Shown here one piece after another: positions 1-5,931 of a DNA stretch of 13,834 bases; position 1 is the first letter of the stretch; every line of letters begins with the position of its first letter. The notes under the pieces were generated by a model. The model saw only the letters and a list, made by a program, of their open reading frames with translations. It had not been told where the DNA came from and made no database searches. The stretch comes from an uncultured Acholeplasmataceae bacterium (GTDB lineage: Bacteria; Bacillota_I; Bacilli_A; RF39; UBA660). The stretch is from contig CAJKWD010000030.1 of assembly GCA_905203475.1 (NCBI GenBank), forward strand, positions 1 to 13,834, read 5' to 3'. Both the position numbers and the translations under genes were made by a program.

Positions 1-2
1 AA

Positions 3-1481
3 TTTACCTCTAATCAAACAGTTGAAATATGGGTAAAAGATAATGTAGGAAATATCAATAAACAAACAGTAACAATTAATAAAATAGATAATCAAGCACC
101 TACGAATGTAACATTAAAAGAAGGCACGATTACATCATCAAGTATTAGTGTGACAGCGAGTGCGAGTCAAACTGGTGGTGGTATTAGAGGATATCAATTC
201 TCTATTAACAATGGAGCTTGGTCAAGTGAACAGACAAGTGCGACAAAGACATTTACAGGATTAGATAAAAATAAAGATTATCAGATCAAAGTAAGAGTAT
301 ATGCAAATAATGGTAAGAGTGCAGAAGCAATGATTACTGTAAAGACAAATGATATAGAAATACCAACGTATGATGTTAAAGAAAATGCAGATGGTACTAA
401 AACAGTCACAATTATATATGGAGGAAGCAAAACAAGTAATTATATTTATGAATATTCTACAAATGGAGGAAGTAATTGGTCAGTGGTAGAGGGAACAAAT
501 ATTTCGCTTACGTTTGAAGAAGAGACAACGATTATTGCTCGAGTAAGAGATACAGGAAATAGTAATAATACAGTGACTGCATCTGCACTTACATTAACGA
601 AATTTATTACAACATATCAAGTAAAACATTATTTAATGAATACTGATGGAAAAAATTACACGCTCAAAACGACGGAGACATTTGAAGCTGAAATTAATTC
701 AACTGTTACACCAAGTTTAAATAACTATACTGGTTTTACTGCTCCAAAAACACAAACGGTTATAGTGCAAAAAGGTGGAGTTACTGTGGTTTCTTACTAC
801 TATACAAGAAATCAATATCAAATTAATTTAAATGTCAATTATATGACGAATAATTTAATGACAAAGGCGTATGATGTTAACTATTGGGATTCTTTTCGAG
901 CAACATCTTATAAGACTTCTACTGTAAGTAATTCTATAGCAAATAGTGGAAAAGAATTACGATTTACGATGAGTACAGATAAAAATGTTAGTAATGGGTA
1001 TGGAGGTATTAATGCGATTCCTGATAATGGCCGATTAACAATTGGAAAAACTTATACATATAGTATTGTCATTAAAGCAACGAGAGCATTAACAATTACG
1101 CTAGGTCCAGAACAACAAAAGGGTGTGTTCGATTTTAATATTAATACGTCATGGAAAAAAATTACAAAAACATTTGTTGCTTCTAAGAGAGATGATGGTA
1201 ACGATTATTATACCTTTATTATTTATTCGAACACTTATGCTAATCCATCTCAAGGGGCGTTAAATAATGATACTTTTTATATTCATTCTATAGAGCTAGC
1301 AGAGGGAAATGGACCTAAAGTGACAACTCTTACAAAGTATTATGGGGAAACTTTGCCAAATCCAAGTTCTAGAAGTGGTTATACGTTCTTAGGATGGTAT
1401 ACGGATCCAATAGGAGGTAGCAAGGTGACATCTGCCCAAGCAAATCAAACATATTATGCCCATTGGAAATATAATGGTTAA
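3..1481 (+). CDS. Extracellular repeat-rich surface protein, C-terminal part (5' end outside window)
   Basis: The reading frame is open from the first bases of the window to the TAA at 1479-1481, so this is the last 492 residues of a longer protein. The GTG at 150 is an internal valine, not a start. Domains in order: the end of an Ig-like domain (to about residue 33, ending IDNQAP), two Fn3/Ig-like beta repeats (roughly residues 34-200) each with a conserved Y.FS/YEYS...G..WS pattern, a MucBP-like segment (about 200-280, starting TYQVKHYLMNTDGK and ending VSYYYTRNQYQINLNV), a jelly-roll-like stretch resembling carbohydrate-binding modules (about 285-435), and a final Listeria-Bacteroides (InlB B-type) repeat with GYTFLGWYTDP and ending YAHWKYNG. 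Such proteins usually act at the cell surface in adhesion or glycan binding; that role is inferred. No LPXTG signal, hydrophobic tail or other anchor follows the last repeat. Domain assignments are by eye; the substrate is unknown. Confidence 0.8.
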   Translation, partial: FTSNQTVEIWVKDNVGNINKQTVTINKIDNQAPTNVTLKEGTITSSSISVTASASQTGGGIRGYQFSINNGAWSSEQTSATKTFTGLDKNKDYQIKVRVYANNGKSAEAMITVKTNDIEIPTYDVKENADGTKTVTIIYGGSKTSNYIYEYSTNGGSNWSVVEGTNISLTFEEETTIIARVRDTGNSNNTVTASALTLTKFITTYQVKHYLMNTDGKNYTLKTTETFEAEINSTVTPSLNNYTGFTAPKTQTVIVQKGGVTVVSYYYTRNQYQINLNVNYMTNNLMTKAYDVNYWDSFRATSYKTSTVSNSIANSGKELRFTMSTDKNVSNGYGGINAIPDNGRLTIGKTYTYSIVIKATRALTITLGPEQQKGVFDFNINTSWKKITKTFVASKRDDGNDYYTFIIYSNTYANPSQGALNNDTFYIHSIELAEGNGPKVTTLTKYYGETLPNPSSRSGYTFLGWYTDPIGGSKVTSAQANQTYYAHWKYNG

Positions 1482-1488
1482 AGAGGTA

Positions 1489-1517
1489 TTTATTTAAACA
1501 AATGTTCGTGTTATAAT
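1489..1517 (+). promoter_or_regulatory. Promoter of the Y-family polymerase gene
   Basis: A perfect -10 hexamer TATAAT lies at 1512-1517, preceded by TG at 1509-1510 (extended -10). The -35 position at 17-base spacing (1489-1494, TTTATT) is poor. The start codon at 1535 follows 17 bases after the -10. The LexA-like box fills the spacer. Confidence 0.65.
1495..1508 (+). promoter_or_regulatory. LexA/DinR-type SOS box over the polymerase promoter
   Basis: The 14-mer TAAACAAATGTTCG matches the Bacillus subtilis-type LexA consensus CGAACRNRYGTTYG at every position except the first two; the right half TGTTCG is complete. It lies between the -35 and -10 positions, where bound LexA would block RNA polymerase. 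Its position in front of a translesion polymerase gene, a classic SOS target, strengthens the call. The left half-site is degenerate, so affinity may be reduced. Confidence 0.65.
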
Positions 1518-1534
1518 AAATCTAGGTGATGTCT

Positions 1535-2743
1535 ATGGAAAGAATTATATTTCATATTGATGTAAATAATGCCTTTCTATCTTGGACTGCTCTAGATTTA
1601 TTAAATCAAGGATATAAATATGATATTAGAGATTCTTATGCGGCGATTGGAGGAGATGAGAAGTCACGTCGGGGAATTGTATTGGCAAAATCACCCAAAG
1701 CAAAAAAGTGTGGTGTTGTAACTGGAGAAACGCTTTATATGGCTCGTAAGAAATGTCCTGCAATTCGTTTTTATCCTCCGAATTATAAATGGTATCAAAA
1801 AAATTCTAATGCTTTATTTGAACTTCTTAGTAAGTATTCACCAGATATCGAAGTTGCAAGTATTGATGAATGTTACTTAGATTATGGGAAGGTTCAGAAA
1901 TTGTATGGAGATCCATATGAATTTGCGAAAAAGATACAAAAAGAAATTTTAGATACATTAGGCTTTACAGTAAATATTGGGATTGCTAATTCGAAATTGT
2001 GTGCAAAAATGGCTTCTGATTTTTCTAAGCCATATAAAATTCATACATTATACCAAAATGAAATTAAAGATAAGATGTTTCCACTTCCGATTGATGATTT
2101 GTTTGGAATTGGAAAACAGACTAGTGCTAAACTACACCAATTAGGAATTCATACAATTTCTGATTTAGCGCATGCAGATGCTAGTTACTTGTATAAATAT
2201 TTTAAAAATAGTGCAATTAAGATGATTGAATGGGCGAATGGAATTGATGATTCAGAAGTTATCTCAGAACAAACGGAACGAAAAGGAATTAGTAATACGA
2301 CAACACTACCAAGAGACATGAGTCATACGGATGAGATTTTTCCTATTTTACATGCTATTAGTGAGAATGTATCACTATCGTTGCGTAAGAAACACAAATA
2401 TGCAAGTGTGATTGCTGTCATATTTAAAGATAAATTCTTTAAGAGTTATACGCATCAAAGAAAGTTAGATAATCCAACTTGTTCTACTTCTGAAATATTT
2501 GAAACTAGTAAAGAATTATTTTTAGAAGGATGGAAAAGAGATCCTATTCGTTTGATTGGAATTCGTTTAGATCAGTTAACAGATCATGTCGCTTATCAAT
2601 CATCGTTATTTGAAGATTTTGAAGAAAAAAGAGAAAACGAGACACTTGATTTTGTCGTAGATGAAATTAAGCAGAAATTTGGAGATCAAATTATTGGAAA
2701 AGCCTCTTTAGTAGAAAATAAAATAAAAAGAAAGTTTGATTAG
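1535..2743 (+). CDS. dinB: Y-family translesion DNA polymerase (DinB/UmuC type)
   Basis: Error-prone polymerase that copies damaged DNA templates during the SOS response. Three in-frame starts exist (GTG 1526, ATG 1529, ATG 1535). ATG 1535 is chosen because AGGTG at 1524-1528 sits six bases upstream; the protein is then 402 residues, normal for the family. The palm carries the metal-binding D9 in HIDVNNAF and D111-E112 in the SIDECYLDY motif; F14 is at the steric-gate position. The segment around GIVLAKSPKAKK, the finger-like CP.I.FYPPNY region, an HhH-like LFGIGKQTSAKLHQLGI segment (about residues 185-205) and a complete C-terminal little-finger domain are all present. The gene stands alone between the surface protein gene and a terminator. 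Likely LexA-repressed. It could be assigned to Pol IV (DinB) or to the Firmicute UmuC/UvrX branch; I cannot separate these without alignment. Confidence 0.92.
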   Translation: MERIIFHIDVNNAFLSWTALDLLNQGYKYDIRDSYAAIGGDEKSRRGIVLAKSPKAKKCGVVTGETLYMARKKCPAIRFYPPNYKWYQKNSNALFELLSKYSPDIEVASIDECYLDYGKVQKLYGDPYEFAKKIQKEILDTLGFTVNIGIANSKLCAKMASDFSKPYKIHTLYQNEIKDKMFPLPIDDLFGIGKQTSAKLHQLGIHTISDLAHADASYLYKYFKNSAIKMIEWANGIDDSEVISEQTERKGISNTTTLPRDMSHTDEIFPILHAISENVSLSLRKKHKYASVIAVIFKDKFFKSYTHQRKLDNPTCSTSEIFETSKELFLEGWKRDPIRLIGIRLDQLTDHVAYQSSLFEDFEEKRENETLDFVVDEIKQKFGDQIIGKASLVENKIKRKFD

Positions 2744-2744
2744 G

Positions 2745-2779
2745 AAAAGGACGAAAATAGATTTATTTTTGTCCTTTTT
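2745..2779 (+). terminator. Rho-independent terminator after the polymerase gene
   Basis: A 15-base arm (2745-2759, AAAAGGACGAAAATA) pairs with 2764-2778 with one G-T wobble around a four-base loop, and the 3' arm ends in TTTTT. It begins two bases after the stop codon of the polymerase gene. Confidence 0.85.
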
Positions 2780-2780
2780 A

Positions 2781-2789
2781 TGATATACT
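2781..2789 (+). promoter_or_regulatory. Extended -10 promoter of the dedA operon
   Basis: TGATATACT gives TG, one base, then TATACT (2784-2789). It begins two bases after the preceding terminator. The -35 region (about 2761-2766) falls in the terminator hairpin and shows no good match. The dedA start lies 31 bases beyond the -10, leaving a short leader with the Shine-Dalgarno AAAGGAG at 2808-2814. Confidence 0.6.
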
Positions 2790-2799
2790 GATATCAGTA
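2786..2799. promoter_or_regulatory. Perfect 14-bp palindrome over the dedA -10 and start of transcription
   Basis: TACTGATATCAGTA is a perfect inverted repeat that overlaps the last four bases of the -10 and covers the expected transcription start. This is a typical place for a repressor operator. No known operator consensus is recognised, and no regulator gene lies beside it, so the function is inferred from position and symmetry only. Confidence 0.4.
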
Positions 2800-2820
2800 C
2801 ATAAAATAAAGGAGCTAGAT

Positions 2821-3453
2821 ATGGAACAAATAATGATAGATATTATGAATAGCTTTGGCTATTTGGGAATTTTCTTTTTAATTATGATTGAAAATGTATT
2901 TCCACCAATTCCAAGTGAGTTGATTTTGACATTTGGTGGTTTTATGACAATTAGTAGCAATATGACTGTTATTGGGGTAATTATTGCATCCACGATTGGT
3001 TCATTATTAGGTGCTTGTATTTTATATGGAATTGGTAAGTTACTAAATAAAGAACATTTAATTAAAATTGTAAAGAGTAAATATGGAAAATTACTACGTG
3101 TTAAACCAAAAGATATTGAGGCTGCAGATAAGTGGTTTGATACGAAAGGTTCAATTACGGTATTGATTTGTCGTTGTGTGCCAATTGTCCGTAGTTTGAT
3201 TTCTATTCCTGCTGGTATGAGTGATATGCCTCTTCCTAAATTTTTCTTATATACAACCATTGGTAGTGCGATATGGAATACATTACTTGTTTGTGTAGGA
3301 GCGTTTGCTGGAGATAAAAAAGATGAGATTTTAGGAATTATTGATAATATTTCAAATGTTGTGCTTATTTTATTAATTGTTATCTTTGTTGGATTTGTTA
3401 TTTGGTTTTATAAAAAGAAAGCTAATAAAAAAGGAGATACAAAAAGTGAATGA
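2821..3453 (+). CDS. DedA family membrane protein
   Basis: Integral membrane protein of the DedA (SNARE-associated/VTT) family. Members have been shown in other bacteria to move undecaprenyl phosphate or other lipids across the cytoplasmic membrane, supporting envelope synthesis. It has 210 residues, the usual family length. Visible signatures are the N-terminal E24-N-V-F-P-P-I-P-S-E33 motif in the first re-entrant segment, a Gly-rich GSLLGACILYGIG helix (about residues 60-75), and the conserved arginine region R118-C-V-P-I-V-R124 followed by IPAG and later GSAIWN. Two further hydrophobic segments span about 139-162 and 175-197, followed by a Lys-rich cytoplasmic tail. The ATG is preceded by AAAGGAG at 2808-2814. 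It is the first gene of an operon with the hydrolase that overlaps its last eight bases. The transported lipid cannot be told from sequence. Confidence 0.9.
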   Translation: MEQIMIDIMNSFGYLGIFFLIMIENVFPPIPSELILTFGGFMTISSNMTVIGVIIASTIGSLLGACILYGIGKLLNKEHLIKIVKSKYGKLLRVKPKDIEAADKWFDTKGSITVLICRCVPIVRSLISIPAGMSDMPLPKFFLYTTIGSAIWNTLLVCVGAFAGDKKDEILGIIDNISNVVLILLIVIFVGFVIWFYKKKANKKGDTKSE

Positions 3454-4174
3454 GAAACTAGTAGAACAAATGCTGTCTGATCGTCGCGTAGAATCTTTTT
3501 TGATAGGGGATATTCATGCTTTAAAAGCAATTCCTGACCAGGTAAAAAAAATCATTGTGTATTGTCATGGCCTAGGAGCAAATAAGAATTGGATGGCTAG
3601 GTTTTATGATCGATTATATCAAAATCAAATTGGCATGATAGCATTTGATTTTCTAGGCCATGGTGAAGATGAGAGAATGTTTCCCAATTTTCCATTAGAA
3701 CAATGTGTGAGTGATTTAGAAACAGTGATTGAATATGCGAAAGAATATGCTCCAGTTTCTTTATTTGGTTGTAGTTTTGGTGGTTTTGTGATTTTAAATG
3801 AATTAAGACAAAAGTCAGATATCCAACATACTTTTTTGATGTGTCCAGCAGTCAATTTCTGTAGTATTGTTGAAAAGAAAACAGGGGTATCAGAACAGTT
3901 TTATGAAACCCATGACTCTATTTTCTTATATAAAAATATGAAATTAACGAAAGAAATTTATAAATCTTTAAAAGAAGCTGAAGAAAAAGTGATGACATTT
4001 CCATATACAAATATAAGTATGATACACGGTAAAATAGATTCAACGGTTGATTATTGTGTCATTCAAGACTTTTGTGAGAAAAATCAATTATCATTAACCA
4101 CAATAGAGAATGGAAAACATGAGTTATACGGTTTTGATCAAGAGATTATAAAGTGGATTTTTAATGAAAAATAA
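3446..4174 (+). CDS. Alpha/beta hydrolase (serine hydrolase, lysophospholipase/esterase-like)
   Basis: Small single-domain alpha/beta hydrolase, 242 residues, with no signal peptide, so probably cytoplasmic. The catalytic triad is visible: nucleophile S110 in the elbow G-C-S-F-G-G, acid D198 in IHGKID, and H225 in ENGKHELYGF. The oxyanion-hole motif C40-H-G-L-G is also present. Substrate unknown; an acyl ester or lipid-like substrate would fit the DedA neighbour, but this is only inference. The frame stays open upstream to 3377, but that would overlap most of the dedA tail. GTG 3446 is preferred because AAGGAG at 3431-3436 sits nine bases before it and lies within the dedA 3' end. The gene overlaps dedA by eight bases, implying coupled translation. 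A terminator follows immediately. Confidence 0.85.
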   Translation: MNEKLVEQMLSDRRVESFLIGDIHALKAIPDQVKKIIVYCHGLGANKNWMARFYDRLYQNQIGMIAFDFLGHGEDERMFPNFPLEQCVSDLETVIEYAKEYAPVSLFGCSFGGFVILNELRQKSDIQHTFLMCPAVNFCSIVEKKTGVSEQFYETHDSIFLYKNMKLTKEIYKSLKEAEEKVMTFPYTNISMIHGKIDSTVDYCVIQDFCEKNQLSLTTIENGKHELYGFDQEIIKWIFNEK

Positions 4175-4196
4175 AACAAGTTTGCGCTTGTTTTTT
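4173..4196 (+). terminator. Rho-independent terminator after the dedA-hydrolase operon
   Basis: AAAACAAG (4173-4180) pairs with CTTGTTTT (4187-4194) around the loop TTTGCG, and the T tract continues to 4196. The stem begins in the stop codon of the hydrolase gene. Confidence 0.75.
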
Positions 4197-4210
4197 CTTT
4201 GTGCTATAAT
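4182..4210 (+). promoter_or_regulatory. Promoter of the repeat protein-amidoligase operon
   Basis: A perfect TATAAT at 4205-4210 is preceded by TG at 4202-4203 (extended -10). The -35 at 17-base spacing is TTGCGC (4182-4187), which lies in the loop of the preceding terminator. Transcription should start near 4216-4218, which rules out any gene start at 4199 and supports ATG 4235. Confidence 0.65.
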
Positions 4211-4234
4211 ACCACGTCAAACAGGGGTGTTAGG

Positions 4235-4729
4235 ATGAAATACGAAAATTTAAAAGTGTATCGTGATAGTTATATGAAGTTATGTATGAAGTATCAAAAA
4301 AAGATTACTCAAGATGATCCATATTGTTTTGCAAATGGAAAATCTGCAGGTAGATGGTATTCTAATCAACTTTATAAACTTTATCACTGGCGTAAAGAAA
4401 ATAAACAATTAACAGAAAAAGAAATGGAATGTTTGATGTTAATTGCGGAATTAGATAACTTTTTATATGATCATTTTGATAAGTTAAAAATATATGAAAG
4501 AAGAGTTGAAGAGTATCGTAATAGAATCCTAGAAAATAGAGAAAAGGAAGGTCGTAGTCGCTTTAAAGATGGGGTATTAATGCGTCATTGGTATTATAGT
4601 GAGAGTGTAAGATATCAAAAATGGTATCAGGAACAGAGAAATTTATCTAAAGATGATTATGCTTTGATGATGATGTATGCTAACTTAGAAAATGAAGTAT
4701 ATGATAAACAGAAAGTGAAGAAAAAATGA
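4235..4729 (+). CDS. Uncharacterised protein of two 78-residue helical repeats, first gene of amidoligase operon
   Basis: 164 residues, strongly charged and rich in Tyr, Trp, Lys and Glu, with no signal peptide or membrane segment; predicted helical and cytoplasmic. ATG 4235 is chosen because AGGGGTG at 4223-4229 precedes it and the promoter -10 ends at 4210. The protein is an internal duplication: residues 32-79 and 110-157 align without gaps at a constant offset of 78 (F32/F110, G35/G113, W41/W119, Y42/Y120, W52/W130, E55/E133, L59/L137, M68/M146, A71/A149, L73/L151, N75/N153, Y78-D79/Y156-D157). The pattern G....(R/H)WY..Q...W..E...L(T/S) resembles the small helicase-associated (HA) nucleic-acid-binding domain, but no helicase is fused or adjacent, so this is tentative. 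Its stop overlaps the amidoligase start as ATGA, so the two products are probably made together and may act together. Function unknown. Confidence 0.75.
   Translation: MKYENLKVYRDSYMKLCMKYQKKITQDDPYCFANGKSAGRWYSNQLYKLYHWRKENKQLTEKEMECLMLIAELDNFLYDHFDKLKIYERRVEEYRNRILENREKEGRSRFKDGVLMRHWYYSESVRYQKWYQEQRNLSKDDYALMMMYANLENEVYDKQKVKKK
4328..4705 (+). repeat. Protein-level internal duplication (two diverged copies)
   Basis: Copy 1 is encoded by 4328-4471 and copy 2 by 4562-4705, 234 bases apart (78 codons). The similarity is clear in protein but weak in DNA, so the duplication is old and selection has kept the aromatic and small-residue core. Confidence 0.7.
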
Positions 4730-5652
4730 GAAAGTTAAAATTACAAAAAACAGATACATATGGTATCGAAATTGAGTTTGTCTCTCATCATAAAACACAA
4801 TTAGAGAAAGGTTTGTCTCAATTAAAAAGTGATAATAAGCTCAATCCTGCTTGGCTTATTAAAAGGGAAAAGACTTGTGATGTTACGAATGATAGTAAGA
4901 TCGGTTTAGAAGTAAATTCACCGATTATGGATGATAGAACAGAATGGTTACGAGAATTACAAATAGTATTAGAAGTATTACAGAAGCAGACTGAAATAAA
5001 TGATCAATGTGCGATTCACTTTCATATTGGTAAGCAAATATTTGAAGATAATGTCACTTATTTACAAAATCTAATTTTATTATGGTGTCATTATGAAGAT
5101 ATTTTATTTCGTTATGCGACAGGAGAGTATCGTATGTTTCGCAAGAGTATTGTCGATTATGCGAAACCATTGAATCAGTCATTAACTTATAGACAAGTAA
5201 TGTCTCTCCATAAGTCTCAGATATTACCTGTTTTTTTAACACAGATGATTGGTAGTGTTTCTAAAAGAAATGCGATTAGTTTATTACCATATTATCAGTC
5301 TATTATTTATCAAAATGAATTAGATGATACTTATAAAAAAAAGACAATAGAGTTTCGTATTTTCGCCACTACTTATCAATATTCTCTCATTTATAGTTAT
5401 TTAGAATGCTTGTTACAAATGATTGATTATGCAAAGCATATGTCAAAAGAAATGAGAGATTATTATTTTGAGTCTCTTATGAATGATAAAGATATATTAG
5501 AAAAAAGTCAGTATGATGTACCAATAGAACAGTATTTAAAATTGCACCAAGAAAAAGCGAAAGCGTTTTGTGATAGTATCTTTACAGAAGAAGAAAGTAA
5601 AAAACAATTTATGAAAATATATACATGTAAAAATAAATCATATGGAGAATAA
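4726..5652 (+). CDS. Amidoligase-family enzyme, copy 1 (glutamine synthetase-like fold)
   Basis: 308 residues. It shows the ordered motifs of the Amidoligase_2 family, ATP-dependent enzymes with a glutamine synthetase-like core thought to form amide bonds between amines and carboxylates of small molecules or peptides. Visible are YGIEIEF (residues 12-18; E15 and E17 as likely metal ligands), GLEVNSPI (60-67), IHFHIG (97-102), YEDILFRYATGEY (123-135), YAKP (145-148) and TIEFRIF (207-213, with R211). These have counterparts in the same order in the protein at 11250-12296. No signal peptide or membrane segment. The ATG overlaps the stop of the repeat protein by ATGA, and no strong Shine-Dalgarno is needed for coupled translation. 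Substrates are unknown. No glutamine amidotransferase or ATP-grasp partner, often seen beside family members, occurs in this window. Family call fairly firm; reaction inferred. Confidence 0.75.
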   Translation: MRKLKLQKTDTYGIEIEFVSHHKTQLEKGLSQLKSDNKLNPAWLIKREKTCDVTNDSKIGLEVNSPIMDDRTEWLRELQIVLEVLQKQTEINDQCAIHFHIGKQIFEDNVTYLQNLILLWCHYEDILFRYATGEYRMFRKSIVDYAKPLNQSLTYRQVMSLHKSQILPVFLTQMIGSVSKRNAISLLPYYQSIIYQNELDDTYKKKTIEFRIFATTYQYSLIYSYLECLLQMIDYAKHMSKEMRDYYFESLMNDKDILEKSQYDVPIEQYLKLHQEKAKAFCDSIFTEEESKKQFMKIYTCKNKSYGE

Positions 5653-5655
5653 TAC

Positions 5656-5684
5656 TTGTCACAAAAAATAAAATATGGTATATT
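5656..5684 (+). promoter_or_regulatory. Promoter of the ileS leader
   Basis: TTGTCA (5656-5661), a 17-base spacer and TATATT (5679-5684), with TG at 5676-5677. This is the best complete sigma-A promoter in the window and lies four bases after the amidoligase stop codon. Transcription should start near 5690, just before the T-box stem I. Confidence 0.75.
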
Positions 5685-5691
5685 AATAACA

Positions 5692-5913
5692 TATAAAAAA
5701 GCAGTTGATGAAAAGACGTAGTGATAATCCTATTTTATAGAGAGTCTATGGATGGTGGAAATAGATAAATAGATATTACTAAGATCACTTTTCTATGCTT
5801 CTTATGCAAAGTAAGAACGGTAACGCGTTATAGTTTTAAGTGTATAGTGTATCTATAAATTAAGGTGGTACCGCGAATATTTCGTCCTTAAGCATTTGCT
5901 TAAGGGCTTTTTT
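5692..5913 (+). promoter_or_regulatory. T-box riboswitch sensing uncharged tRNA-Ile
   Basis: Leader RNA that lets transcription proceed into ileS when tRNA-Ile is uncharged. A base helix of stem I, GAAAAG (5710-5715) with CTTTTC (5788-5793), encloses conserved distal motifs AGAGAG (5739-5744) and GGTGGAA (5754-5760). The likely specifier codon is ATC (5784-5786), followed by the usual purine and the base helix; this matches isoleucine and the downstream gene. The T-box AAGGTGGTACCGCG is at 5862-5875; its bulge TGGT can pair with the ACCA end of tRNA-Ile. TTAAGG (5860-5865) can pair with CCTTAA (5886-5891) as antiterminator, excluding the terminator stem. The specifier assignment is by inspection, not by folding. 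Confidence 0.92.
5884..5913 (+). terminator. T-box attenuator terminator
   Basis: GTCCTTAAGC (5884-5893) pairs with GCTTAAGGGC (5898-5907) around ATTT, followed by six T. Its 5' arm is shared with the antiterminator, as expected for T-box control. Confidence 0.9.
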
Positions 5914-5931
5914 ATTAGAGGAGGAATGAAA

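Noticed and set aside
150..1481. A complete gene starting at GTG 150
   Set aside because: The frame has no stop back to the window edge and the upstream residues continue an Ig-like domain, so 150 is internal.
2859..3260. 133-codon open frame on the minus strand opposite dedA
   Set aside because: It lies wholly within dedA, which has clear family motifs and a ribosome site; the reverse frame has no recognisable domain and no promoter or Shine-Dalgarno.
3377..3445. Longer N-terminus of the alpha/beta hydrolase
   Set aside because: It would read through the dedA membrane-segment sequence out of frame and has no Shine-Dalgarno; GTG 3446 has a well-placed AAGGAG.
4199..4234. Earlier start for the repeat protein
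   Set aside because: The -10 element at 4205-4210 lies inside this extension, so it would be upstream of the transcript start.
5896..5931. Upstream TTG start for ileS
   Set aside because: It lies inside the T-box terminator hairpin and the extra residues are not part of IleRS; AGGAGG points to ATG 5932.
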